From positions 4,464,001 to 4,528,000 of the forward strand of contig JAXHLQ010000001.1 of assembly GCA_034522175.1 (NCBI GenBank): a stretch of 64,000 nt of DNA, written 5' to 3'. The translations under genes and the position numbers were made by a program. The notes beneath the pieces are model-generated. The model was not told where the DNA came from. It saw nothing but the letters and a program-made list of their open reading frames with translations, and did not search any database. Within the stretch, counting starts at the first letter, position 1, and the number at the start of each line of letters is the position of its first letter. This DNA comes from JAIPDZ01 sp034522175 (GTDB lineage: Bacteria > Desulfobacterota > DSM-4660 > Desulfatiglandales > Desulfatiglandaceae). This document shows positions 1 through 7,708 of this stretch, one piece after another.

Positions 1-52
1 CCTACCGCCAGCAATTGTCAATATTCGATATTCAATTAAAAAGAGGTCGCTT

Positions 53-643
53 ATGGAAACAATGATCAATTACGATCCTACCTTTGCCGAAGAGGTCTTT
101 CAGAACGTCGACGCAGGGGAAGAGATCAAGATGTGCATGAACTGCGGTGTGTGTGCAGGATCTTGCCCCCTGCGCCACGAAATGGACTATCCTCCCCGGC
201 AGATTTTTTCGCTGATCCGGTCTGGAAAGCGGGATGAGGTACTCAACAGCAAGTCCATTATGCTTTGCACCTCCTGCTACACCTGCGTGGTCAAGTGCCC
301 CAGATCCATACCGGTGATGGATGTCATGCATGGGCTGGCCCATTACGCCATCAAACAGGGAATTTTGACCCGGAAACTGACGGCAAGCTTCGGCGGGGAG
401 TTCTGGAACCAGGTGTACCGGCTGGGCCGGGTGGATGAAAAGGATCTCCCGAGACGCGTGTTTTTCTCCCAGGGACTCGTTGAGGGGATCAAAAGCATGC
501 TCGGTTTTATGGATATCGGTATCCGGTTGATGCTTCATCGGCGGATGAAACTGCTGCCGGAGAAGAAAATCAAGGGGATTGAGTCCATGCGCAAGATGTT
601 GGACAAGGCTGAGAAACTCGGGAAAGGGGGTACCGTCGCATGA
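53..643 (+). CDS. hdrC: HdrC-like heterodisulfide reductase subunit C (4Fe-4S protein)
   Basis: Small iron-sulfur protein of the HdrC family, expected to pass electrons to the HdrB partner encoded next. The 196-residue product has two classical 4Fe-4S motifs: C28-C31-C34-C38 followed by P, and C72-C75-C78-C82 followed by P. The rest is a basic, helical C-terminal half without transmembrane segments, so it should be soluble or peripheral. The start at 53 follows an AAGAGG-like site; a second in-frame ATG lies at 62. It ends inside the hdrB start (ATGA overlap at 640-643), so the two are translationally coupled. In sulfate reducers HdrBC-like modules pair with HdrA/flavin or membrane partners; those would lie left of the window and cannot be seen. 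Family assignment is firm, the physiological partner is not. Confidence 0.9.
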   Translation: METMINYDPTFAEEVFQNVDAGEEIKMCMNCGVCAGSCPLRHEMDYPPRQIFSLIRSGKRDEVLNSKSIMLCTSCYTCVVKCPRSIPVMDVMHGLAHYAIKQGILTRKLTASFGGEFWNQVYRLGRVDEKDLPRRVFFSQGLVEGIKSMLGFMDIGIRLMLHRRMKLLPEKKIKGIESMRKMLDKAEKLGKGGTVA

Positions 644-1518
644 AATATTTCTTGTATTGGGGATGCAGTCTGGAAGGGACGGGCGCCAATTTTCTGGTCT
701 CTCTCAAGCCGGTGAGCGAGGCCCTTGGCATGGAATTTGAAGAAATTGAAGACTGGAACTGCTGTGGCGCCAGTGTCTCCTACGCCGGGGCAAACGATTT
801 GGCCATCAAGGTCTTAAACGCCCGAAATCTGGCCGTCGCAGAGGCCGAAGCCGGGTATGACATCGTTGCGCCGTGCAGCTCGTGCTATGTTCAGATGATC
901 AAGGTGAACCGTGAGATTCAGGAAGACCCCGACCTCCTGAAAGACGTGAATTCCTGTCTCGCGGAAGGCGGCCTCAAATATAATGGAAGCATTAATGTCC
1001 GGCATATCCAGGACGTGCTCTACAACGACGTGGGGGTGGACAAGATCAAACAAGCAGTGGTCAAGCCCTTGAGTGGTCTGAAAGTCGCCGGATATGTGGG
1101 CTGCCAGTCGGTCAGACCTTACGGTGAATATGACAGTGTCAACAAACCCAAGGTTCAGGACCGCCTTCTCGAAGCCTTGGGTGCCGAAGCCGTGCCGTTT
1201 CCCAGCAAGATCAAGTGTTGTGGATCCGGTATATTTCTTCCTGAAATGAATTACTGTATGGAACTGGTGAAGAATATTCTGGAAGATGCCACCAAACACG
1301 GCGGACAGTTGATCTCGACGGTGTGTCCCATGTGTGCCATGAACCTGGAGATGTATCAGGAGCGGATCAACAAGGCATACGGAACGGATTTTGATGTGCC
1401 GATTGTGTATCTGACCCAACTCATGGCAGTGGCTTTTGGCATGGATATGAAGAAGGATGCGGCGCTCAACTACAATATCATACCACCTGAAGGGGTTTTG
1501 AAGGCTGCCATTGGGTGA
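640..1518 (+). CDS. hdrB: HdrB-like heterodisulfide reductase subunit B (CCG-domain protein)
   Basis: Catalytic-type subunit of heterodisulfide reductase-like complexes. Two CCG domains are visible: C9, C41-C42 and C79-x2-C82 in the N-terminal half, and C155, C193-C194 and C229-x2-C232 in the C-terminal half. In HdrB of methanogens these domains hold the non-cubane 4Fe-4S clusters that split a disulfide. The 292-residue length is normal. The start overlaps the hdrC stop. A rho-independent terminator follows at 1544-1587, closing the operon. Substrate in this organism (for example DsrC trisulfide, or another disulfide) is unknown; CoM-S-S-CoB is unlikely in a bacterium. Confidence 0.9.
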   Translation: MKYFLYWGCSLEGTGANFLVSLKPVSEALGMEFEEIEDWNCCGASVSYAGANDLAIKVLNARNLAVAEAEAGYDIVAPCSSCYVQMIKVNREIQEDPDLLKDVNSCLAEGGLKYNGSINVRHIQDVLYNDVGVDKIKQAVVKPLSGLKVAGYVGCQSVRPYGEYDSVNKPKVQDRLLEALGAEAVPFPSKIKCCGSGIFLPEMNYCMELVKNILEDATKHGGQLISTVCPMCAMNLEMYQERINKAYGTDFDVPIVYLTQLMAVAFGMDMKKDAALNYNIIPPEGVLKAAIG

Positions 1519-1543
1519 TTGAAAATTGGATGGGCAAACAGGA

Positions 1544-1587
1544 CCAAACCCTTGAATGCGTAACAGGGGTTTGGTTTTCTTTTTTTG
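1544..1587 (+). terminator. Rho-independent terminator after hdrCB
   Basis: Inverted repeat CCAAACCC (1544-1551) / GGGTTTGG (1567-1574) followed by a T-rich run. It sits 25 bases after the hdrB stop and ahead of the next gene. Confidence 0.8.
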
Positions 1588-1610
1588 AATAAAAGACACG
1601 GGAGATGAAA

Positions 1611-1880
1611 ATGACTGTAGAGGAAAGGCCGACATGCCGGCATTGCGATGAAGAGATGAAGCGGTGGCAGCCTCCTGCCGATTCCACATGGAGCACCAGC
1701 TTTCTGTGGGTCTGTTTTAATGATGACTGCCCATACTACGTGAGGGGATGGGATCACATGATGAAGACCCAGGAAGTGAAGGCGTCTTATCGGCAGAGTG
1801 TGAATCCCGAAACCGGTACGGAAAGCCCGCTCCCCACCTGGAGCAATGAGGCCCACCGGGACCGGATTATCGAAGAATAG
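1611..1880 (+). CDS. Conserved small Cys-rich (zinc-ribbon-like) protein
   Basis: Unrecognised protein of 89 residues. It has a CRHC pair near residue 8 and a C-x4-C arrangement (CFNDDC) near residue 38, which together could bind one metal ion like a zinc ribbon. Several Trp residues and an acidic tail (DRIIEE) follow. I prefer the ATG at 1611 over 1605, because the GGGAG site at 1599-1603 is well spaced only for the downstream ATG. It precedes a SEC-C protein and cysC with gaps of a few bases, so all three are probably cotranscribed. Function unknown. Confidence 0.7.
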   Translation: MTVEERPTCRHCDEEMKRWQPPADSTWSTSFLWVCFNDDCPYYVRGWDHMMKTQEVKASYRQSVNPETGTESPLPTWSNEAHRDRIIEE

Positions 1881-1886
1881 CCTGTC

Positions 1887-2651
1887 ATGAAAAAACCGGG
1901 ACGAAATGATCCGTGCCCATGCGGAAGCGGGAAAAAATTCAAGCATTGCCACCTGGGAAAGGAAGATGAACTCACGCTGGGGGGAATGGGCGAATTCTCC
2001 TCAGAGATGAGCAGGCGAATTACGGATTTGCCGGAGGTGTGGTATGGCCGGTCCAGAGAAATGGTTGAAGCCCTGGACCTGAAAAAGCTCACCGGGGTCT
2101 CGGCCGGTATCCGTTTTGTCGACCTGGCGCAATATACGGCGCTCGACCTGATGGGCCAGGGGAACACTGAAAAAAAGGAGAAAATGACCGGCGGGCTTTT
2201 AGTCAATGTGCTGAAGACCAAAGCGAGCGACCCCAATCATGTATATATCGCCATCTCTCCGGATGTGCATGAGAGCGCCCTGGTTCATCAACTCGCCCAT
2301 GTCCTCGATTATCTCGGCGGTTCGAAACTGATGCCGGGTCTGGCCAAGCCCCTCAGCTTTGATTTGGAAATCCCCGTTGAGCATATCGAACATCCCCACG
2401 AATTCGGATACTGGTTAGATGATCTCTACACCCGGTTTGAGGTATCGCCCGACGCGGATGATGCCATCGTCATCTATCTCTACAAGAACGATATGCTGCT
2501 TAAAGGGAGCGAGATCGAGGGTCAGCAGCGCGCCATTTTAAAATCCAAATCGGATCGGATCATGCGGTTTTTAAGTGAGAAAAGTGGAGAAATTGATGAG
2601 ATGATTCGAGAGTTGCCCGGATATATCGGCTCCCGGGTGAATAAGGATTAA
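1887..2651 (+). CDS. SEC-C motif-containing protein
   Basis: The N-terminus has a complete SEC-C zinc-binding motif (RNDPCPCGSGKKFKHC, about residues 5-20), as found at the C-terminus of SecA, where it binds zinc and SecB or ribosomes. The remaining roughly 230 residues are not recognised. They contain HQLAHVLDY, which resembles a helix with two histidines, but no convincing HExxH metalloprotease motif. There is no signal peptide, so it should be cytoplasmic. The start is 6 bases after the previous stop and the gene ends 3 bases before cysC, so it belongs to the same transcript. Role unknown; SEC-C proteins are often nucleic-acid or translation associated. Confidence 0.75.
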   Translation: MKKPGRNDPCPCGSGKKFKHCHLGKEDELTLGGMGEFSSEMSRRITDLPEVWYGRSREMVEALDLKKLTGVSAGIRFVDLAQYTALDLMGQGNTEKKEKMTGGLLVNVLKTKASDPNHVYIAISPDVHESALVHQLAHVLDYLGGSKLMPGLAKPLSFDLEIPVEHIEHPHEFGYWLDDLYTRFEVSPDADDAIVIYLYKNDMLLKGSEIEGQQRAILKSKSDRIMRFLSEKSGEIDEMIRELPGYIGSRVNKD

Positions 2652-2654
2652 AAG

Positions 2655-3269
2655 ATGATGCCCAGATCACCGAAAGAGAACAATCTTACCTGGCACAACG
2701 GTTATCTGACCCGGGAGGATCGGGAACGGCTGCACGGCCATAAAGGGGTTGTGATCTGGTTCACGGGGCTTTCTGCATCCGGCAAATCCACCATTGCCCT
2801 TCATCTCGAAAAGCGGTTATATGAAAAGGGCTGTTCAACCTACGTGTTTGACGGGGATAATGTCCGGCATGGTCTCTGTGCGGATCTGGGTTTCTCACCG
2901 GAAGACCGGACCGAGAACATCCGACGCATTGCAGAGATGGCCAAGCTCTATGTGGATGCAGGTATCCTCGCCATTACCGCTTTTATCTCGCCGTACAGGA
3001 GAGATCGGGCATGGATCAGGCGGCTGGTTGGAGAAGACCGGTACATTGAGATCTATGTGGAATGCCCGGTGGAGGTCTGCGCAAAGCGCGATCAGAAGGG
3101 ATTGTACCAGAAGGCCATGGCCGGAGAGATCCCTCACTTTACCGGTATCTCAGCCCCATATGAGCCGCCTGAGCATCCTGCCATGGTTGTCCATTCCGAT
3201 AAAGAAGATGCGGCAGTCGCAGCCGACCGGGTGTTTAGGCTCATAAAGACACGCCAGATCATCTCGTAG
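2655..3269 (+). CDS. cysC: Adenylylsulfate (APS) kinase
   Basis: Phosphorylates APS to PAPS with ATP. The P-loop GLSASGKST lies at about residues 38-46. The APS-kinase signatures FDGDNVRHGL, GFSPEDRTENIRR and the lid-region AFISPYRRDR follow, with KGLYQKA near the C-terminus. Length (204 residues) fits a stand-alone CysC without fused CysN or sulfurylase. A second ATG follows the first directly. It is the last gene of the 1611-3269 unit. Sulfate reducers reduce APS directly and do not need PAPS for respiration, so this enzyme probably serves sulfation or an assimilatory side path (inference). Confidence 0.93.
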   Translation: MMPRSPKENNLTWHNGYLTREDRERLHGHKGVVIWFTGLSASGKSTIALHLEKRLYEKGCSTYVFDGDNVRHGLCADLGFSPEDRTENIRRIAEMAKLYVDAGILAITAFISPYRRDRAWIRRLVGEDRYIEIYVECPVEVCAKRDQKGLYQKAMAGEIPHFTGISAPYEPPEHPAMVVHSDKEDAAVAADRVFRLIKTRQIIS

Positions 3270-3427
3270 CGGAGAGGCTCTTGGGGTAGTTACCACCTGC
3301 GGCTTGGTTCGAGATTTAAGGTTCAAGATTCGAGCACTTGGGTTCTGGGCTCTTGGTGCTGGGTTAAATGAGAAAGAACTGACATCTGCCGAGGTCATCG
3401 AGGCATAAATAAACAGGAGGATCTATT

Positions 3428-3799
3428 ATGATGGGTTGGAAGAGATACTTGGCTGTGTGTATCGGGCTCCTGGTTTTCAATGTTTCTATCGCTTCCGGTG
3501 CGGATGTATTAAGGCTGCCCTGCGAGATCATGGAGTCGTCAGATGCCCTTAACAGCACAGCGGCAGGATTGAATGGTGTTCGTTACCTGCTGCTGCACCA
3601 GGCCAATGCAGGCGACCGGGAAAAGTTTTCTGACTGGCTTAAGGAAAACAGCGGGAGCGAAGTGACCTTTACCTTCAAGCACAATACCTATCCGGGCGTG
3701 TTATGCCGGATGCCTCACTGTTTCGGCCGCGGACTCTTGATTTACAGGAGCGAAATCAAGCCGGAGAAAAGAGACATCATCGAAGTAACGCTCCCCTGA
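3428..3799 (+). CDS. Small exported protein of unknown function
   Basis: A 123-residue protein with a clear signal peptide: basic MMGWKR, a hydrophobic core (YLAVCIGLLVFNV), and a likely cleavage after IASGA. The mature part is about 95 residues with three Cys (one early, two in the CRMPHCF segment near residue 95), so a periplasmic disulfide is possible. A strong AGGAGG site precedes the ATG by 8 bases. The 158-base gap upstream holds short direct repeats (variants of GGTTCGAGATT and TTGGGTTCTGGGCTCTTGG) but no gene. No family recognised. Confidence 0.7.
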   Translation: MMGWKRYLAVCIGLLVFNVSIASGADVLRLPCEIMESSDALNSTAAGLNGVRYLLLHQANAGDREKFSDWLKENSGSEVTFTFKHNTYPGVLCRMPHCFGRGLLIYRSEIKPEKRDIIEVTLP

Positions 3800-3838
3800 C
3801 CCGCTTTCGTCATTGGACGGTTGTGCCCGAAATAAAAA

Positions 3839-3866
3839 AGGGTATTTCGCTTGAACAAAATACCCT
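3839..3866 (-). terminator. Rho-independent terminator for tRNA-Sec
   Basis: Read on the minus strand, a perfect 9-bp stem AGGGTATTT / AAATACCCT with a 10-base loop is followed by a run of six T. It begins 15 bases past the CCA end of the tRNA. It could also stop convergent transcription from the 3428 gene. Confidence 0.85.
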
Positions 3867-3881
3867 AAGCCATTGAAATTA

Positions 3882-3979
3882 TGGCGGAAGTGCATGGGAA
3901 TCGAACCCACCTACCGAGGTTTCAGCCCGGTACACCGGATTTGAAGTCCGGGAGCCCCACCAGTGAGCTTTCCACTTCC
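3882..3979 (-). tRNA. selC: Selenocysteine tRNA (anticodon UCA)
   Basis: Minus-strand cloverleaf starting GGAAGTGG and ending CACTTCC-G-CCA, about 98 bases with encoded CCA. The anticodon arm is CCGGA-CTTCAAA-TCCGG, giving anticodon TCA. A long variable arm (TACCG...CGGTA type) and T arm GTGGG-TTCGATT-CCCAT are present. Great length, long variable arm, G73 and UCA anticodon are diagnostic of tRNA-Sec. The eighth acceptor pair expected in bacterial tRNA-Sec would be G-G here, a small oddity. It lies 95 bases downstream of asd on the same strand and has its own terminator. It implies that the organism makes selenoproteins, though selA, selB and selD are not in the window. Confidence 0.95.
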
Positions 3980-4074
3980 GAGTCCATCTGTTTTCTTGTC
4001 AACTATCCTATTCATCCGAGGCGATTTGTCAATCCCCGAAATCCATGGCATGACAAATTCCTGCATGCGGGAGT

Positions 4075-5190
4075 CTATGAAAGGTGCTCGATCGCAATAT
4101 TCAGAATCCGTCGTATCGGTTCGGCCGCCCCCCACAAGAGTTGATCGCCAACGGTAAAGCAAGCCACATAGTCAGGGCCCAGCAGCATCTTTCGAATTCT
4201 CCCTATGGGCACCGTGAGCGTCCCGCTGACCGCCGCGGGCGTGAGATGCTTCAGGGTGGATGCTTTGTCGTTGGGCACCAGGCTGACCCAGTCGTTCCCT
4301 TTGCGGATGATATCTTCAATCTCATCCATGGGAATGTCCCGGCTCAGTTTGATGGTGATTCCCTGACTGTGACACCGCATGGCGCCTACCCGCACACAAA
4401 GCCCGTCAATGGGGATGGGTGTCGTGGTGCCCAGAATTTTGTTGGTTTCCACCGACCCTTTCCACTCCTCCTTGGTCTGCCCGGAATCCATGGGCGCATC
4501 GATCCAGGGGATGAGGCTTCCGGCGAGAGGCGCCAGAAAGTTCTCCGTAGGAAACGTATCGCTTCTCATCTGGTCCGTGACCATCTGATCGATGGTGATG
4601 GCGGAAGAAGCCGGGTCATCCAAAAGGTCTTTTGCCGCATCTCCCAGAACCCGCATCTGTGAGATCAGTTCCTTCATGTTCTTGGCACCGGCGCCGGAGG
4701 CGGCCTGGTAGGTCATGGGCGACAGCCACTCGATATGGCCGGCGGCAAACAGCCCGGAAAGGGCCATGAGCATCAGACTCACGGTGCAGTTCCCGCCCAC
4801 ATAGGTCTTAATGCCCGACATCAATCCGGCATCGATGACATTACGGTTCACGGGGTCGAGGACAATAATGCTGTCAGGGTCAAGCCTCAGAGTGGATGCA
4901 GAATCGATCCAGTACCCGTTCCAGCCGGACTCCTTCAACTGGGGAAAAACCGTTTTCGTATAGTCCCCGCCCTGGCAGGTGACCACGATATCCAATGAAG
5001 AGAGGCGTTCGAGGTCAAATGCATCCATCAAGGGCGGGATATCGAGGCCGATATCCGGTCCCTTCTGCCCCACCTGCGATGTGGTGAAAAAAGAGGGCTC
5101 AAAACCCTTGAAAGCACCTTCCTCATTCATGCGGCCCATGAGGACCGATCCCACCATGCCTCGCCAACCCACAAAACCGATTCTTAACAT
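4075..5190 (-). CDS. asd: Aspartate-semialdehyde dehydrogenase
   Basis: NADPH-dependent reduction of aspartyl phosphate to the semialdehyde, on the Lys/Thr/Met/diaminopimelate branch. The N-terminus MLRIGFVGWRGMVGSVL is the dinucleotide-binding loop. The catalytic cysteine sits in GGNCTVSLML at residue 135, the same position as in E. coli Asd, and TYQAASGAGAKNMKEL follows. Length of 371 matches the proteobacterial type. The longer frame starts at 5217, but a GGAG site 8 bases before 5190 fixes the start there. It is followed on the same strand by selC. Confidence 0.95.
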   Translation of the reverse strand: MLRIGFVGWRGMVGSVLMGRMNEEGAFKGFEPSFFTTSQVGQKGPDIGLDIPPLMDAFDLERLSSLDIVVTCQGGDYTKTVFPQLKESGWNGYWIDSASTLRLDPDSIIVLDPVNRNVIDAGLMSGIKTYVGGNCTVSLMLMALSGLFAAGHIEWLSPMTYQAASGAGAKNMKELISQMRVLGDAAKDLLDDPASSAITIDQMVTDQMRSDTFPTENFLAPLAGSLIPWIDAPMDSGQTKEEWKGSVETNKILGTTTPIPIDGLCVRVGAMRCHSQGITIKLSRDIPMDEIEDIIRKGNDWVSLVPNDKASTLKHLTPAAVSGTLTVPIGRIRKMLLGPDYVACFTVGDQLLWGAAEPIRRILNIAIEHLS

Positions 5191-5257
5191 GAAAGGTCTC
5201 CTTCGCTCGATTTCCACTCGACTGTTGGACCAATGCTATCTGTAATCCATTATAATT

Positions 5258-6019
5258 TCAAGAGAAATCTTTTCCCAGCATTTCGCTCAATGCTGTGGAA
5301 ACGGGCTTGTGAATTACCAGATCCGCTTCCGAATCATGGGGGGTGGTGCCGAGATTGATAATCATCAATTTGGCGCCGTTTCGTTGGGCGTGGATGGGGA
5401 TGGAAGCGGCTGGATAGACCACCAACGAGGATCCCAGGACCATGCAGAGGTCGCACGCCTCAGCATATGAGATGGCGTCTTCCATCTCTTTTTCGGGCAT
5501 GGCCTGACCAAAGGAGATGGTATCCGGTTTCAAAATGCCACCGCACGCATCGCAGTAAGGCACCTTGAGGCCCGAATTCAGACGCATCTGAATGTCATCC
5601 CGGTCATAGCCTTTTTTGCAGTTCAGGCATGACACCGTAACGGCCGTGCCGTGAAGTTCAATGATCCGTTCCGGGGAATTTCCGGCCCGGTGATGGAGAT
5701 TGTCGATATTCTGGGTGATGAGTGAAAGGAGCTTTCCCGCTTTTTCCAGGGTCACGATGGCGAGATGGGCGGGATTTGGACGTGCCGCTTTGAGCATGCC
5801 ATACAACTCGCTGCTCATCTCCCAGTATTTCTCTCGTGCGCGTTCATCGGATGTGAATTTCTGAAAATAGAAGTCCTGAGGGTCATACTTCTCCCAGAGA
5901 CCCCCGGGGCTTCTAAAGTCCGGGATGCCGGACTCGGTACTGAGACCGGCACCGGTAAAGACCAGTATCTTCTGTGCTTCTCTGATCATGTGTGCGCCTT
6001 TTGAAATAAGTGGATCCAT
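5258..6019 (-). CDS. cobB: Sirtuin (Sir2 family NAD-dependent protein deacylase)
   Basis: Removes acyl groups from protein lysines using NAD+. Motifs in order: GAGLSTESGIPDFRS (residues about 23-37), TQNIDNLHHRAG, catalytic His in ELHG, a zinc-binding four-Cys set (SCLNCKKG and YCDACGG), ISFGQAMP, and GSSLVVYPAAS. Length 253 is typical of bacterial class III/CobB-like sirtuins. The ATG at 6019 has an AGGAG site 9 bases upstream. It is a single gene between asd and a repeat-rich gap. Confidence 0.93.
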   Translation of the reverse strand: MDPLISKGAHMIREAQKILVFTGAGLSTESGIPDFRSPGGLWEKYDPQDFYFQKFTSDERAREKYWEMSSELYGMLKAARPNPAHLAIVTLEKAGKLLSLITQNIDNLHHRAGNSPERIIELHGTAVTVSCLNCKKGYDRDDIQMRLNSGLKVPYCDACGGILKPDTISFGQAMPEKEMEDAISYAEACDLCMVLGSSLVVYPAASIPIHAQRNGAKLMIINLGTTPHDSEADLVIHKPVSTALSEMLGKDFS

Positions 6020-6060
6020 GGTCTATTTCTCCTCTACGGGATATATAGGCTCTTTACTTG

Positions 6061-6300
6061 GCTAAATCACAAATAACAAATTCCAAATGACAAACAAATC
6101 CCAATGATCAAATTCAAAATCTCAAACAGGGGCAGACCGGTAATGGGATCTTAGTGGGATTGGCTGTTTTCTTCGATATTTGGCAGCTTTCATTTTGCAG
6201 TTGGTCGGAAAGCACTTTTCAGCAGGATTTGCAATTTGGTGCTTGGATGTTGAGATTCATTTGTAATTTGGGATTTGAGATTTGAAATTTCCGCGTCTGT
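6061..6300. repeat. AT-rich imperfect inverted repeat (AAATTCCAAA/TTTGGGATTT type)
   Basis: The 360-base gap between the sirtuin and HtrA holds no gene. Its left part (6061-6127) repeats words such as AAATCACAAATAACAAATTCC and CAAATCCCAATGATC. Its right part (6250-6292) carries TTTGTAATTTGGGATTTGAG, the inverse of those words. This looks like a degenerate intergenic palindromic repeat of the kind common in Desulfobacterota genomes; no coding content was seen. Confidence 0.5.
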
Positions 6301-6380
6301 GGTCATGGCGTTAACCAAGTGTCTTGTTTTCAGAATAACGCGTTCCTATTTCGTCGGGCCGACACCTATGAGACGCGGCA

Positions 6381-7533
6381 TCAGGGTCTTTCCGCCAACA
6401 CCACATCGATTTCCCGCTTCATACCATCGCGGACGACGCCGAGAGTGATGGTCTGACCGACCCTGAAATGATCCAATGTATTGACCAACTGCTTCATGTC
6501 GGAAACCGGGTTTCCCTCAATAGTGGTGATGACGTCCCCACCCAACCGGAGTCGGATGCGGCCGACGATCACATCCCGATCACCCCTCTGAGGCCGGCTT
6601 CATGGGCGGGGCTGCCCGAATGACCTTCACCACCAGGATTCCTTCGCTTACGGAAAGTCCAATGGCTTCCGCCAGATCCTGTGTCATTCCAATGCCCGAG
6701 ATGCCCAGCCATGGCCGTGCCACCCTGCCGGAGGTGATCAGTTGGGTGGCGATCTCCTTGGCGCGGTTAATGGGAATGGCAAAACCGATGCCCTGATACC
6801 CGCCGGTCAGGGAGAAAATGGCGGTATTGATCCCGATCACTTCACCGTTGGAATTCAAAAGCGGCCCTCCTGAATTGCCCGGGTTAATGGCCGCGTCGGT
6901 CTGTATGAGGTTCTCGATCTGAATGCCGTTTTCCGTCTGGATGCTTCGCTTAAGGGCCGAGACCACACCTGTGGTGAGGGTGTGGGACAACCCGAAGGGA
7001 TTGCCTATGGCAATGGCCTTTTGACCGGGCCGGATGGTGTCGGAATCTCCGAGGATGGCCACGGCCTGCACTGCTTTGGGCGGGACCTTGATGATGGCGA
7101 GATCACTCCTGGGATCTCTCCCCACCAGGGTGGCATCCACTTTTTGACCATCCGTCATGGTTACCACGGTTTTCTGGGCCTTGGCCACCACGTGGTTGTT
7201 GGTCAGGATATATCCATCATGGTCAATGACGAAACCTGATCCCTGCCCCTGCCTCGGAATAATTTCCATCCAGAAGTTCATCCCGAGGGTGGTCGTCGCG
7301 ATATTGACAACCGCCCGGTGAACCTTTTCAAATACATCCATATGTATTTTTTCGTCCGTGGAGACGATGATGGGGCGGTCTTTGTCTTGAGCAGGGAGAT
7401 GATTGAAATCGAGTGATTCTGCTGCGGGAGGTGAATTGCCTGAAGTAAACGATATGGGGTTATCCTCTTTTTTTGTCCAGAGGAACAACAGGAAGAGGAG
7501 TGCGCCAATCCATAGATATCGGTATCTGTACAT
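6381..7533 (-). CDS. htrA: HtrA/DegP-type serine protease (frameshifted)
   Basis: Periplasmic quality-control protease. One N-terminal membrane anchor (YLWIGALLFLLFLW) is followed by the trypsin-like domain with His in NNHVV, Asp in RSDLAIIKV and Ser in NPGNSGGPL. One PDZ domain follows (GGDVITTIEGNPVSD), giving about 380 residues in a DegS-like layout. Reading breaks near 6580-6612: the frame from 7533 stops at 6580 and the PDZ domain continues in another frame. Two missing bases, in the CCCC and GGGG runs of this stretch, would restore a normal AAP-AHEAGLRGGDRDVIVGRI sequence. I treat the break as likely sequencing error, not a pseudogene. Confidence 0.85.
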
Positions 7534-7708
7534 GAGATGGCCCTGGTCTTATGGCCCGATGTGGACCGTCGATCTCAATCGCCATGCGAGCCGGACAGCC
7601 GGTACACGGCTTGGAGGTTATTCGTTACGGGTTACACGCTGTCGATTGGAAAAATTGGGTGATTTGATCATTTTCCTCGGATGAATCTAATGGGTGTCCG
7701 GATGTCTG

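Noticed and set aside
814..1689. 291-residue minus-strand frame opposite hdrB
   Set aside because: Composition (His/Gln-rich, no motifs) is that of an antisense shadow; hdrB on the other strand has all expected cysteines.
3270..3427. Riboswitch ahead of the small exported protein
   Set aside because: The gap contains short direct repeats but no recognised aptamer core.
6575..6600. In-frame TGA of htrA read as selenocysteine, given selC nearby
   Set aside because: Reading through gives no PDZ sequence; the domain continues in a different frame, so an indel explains it.
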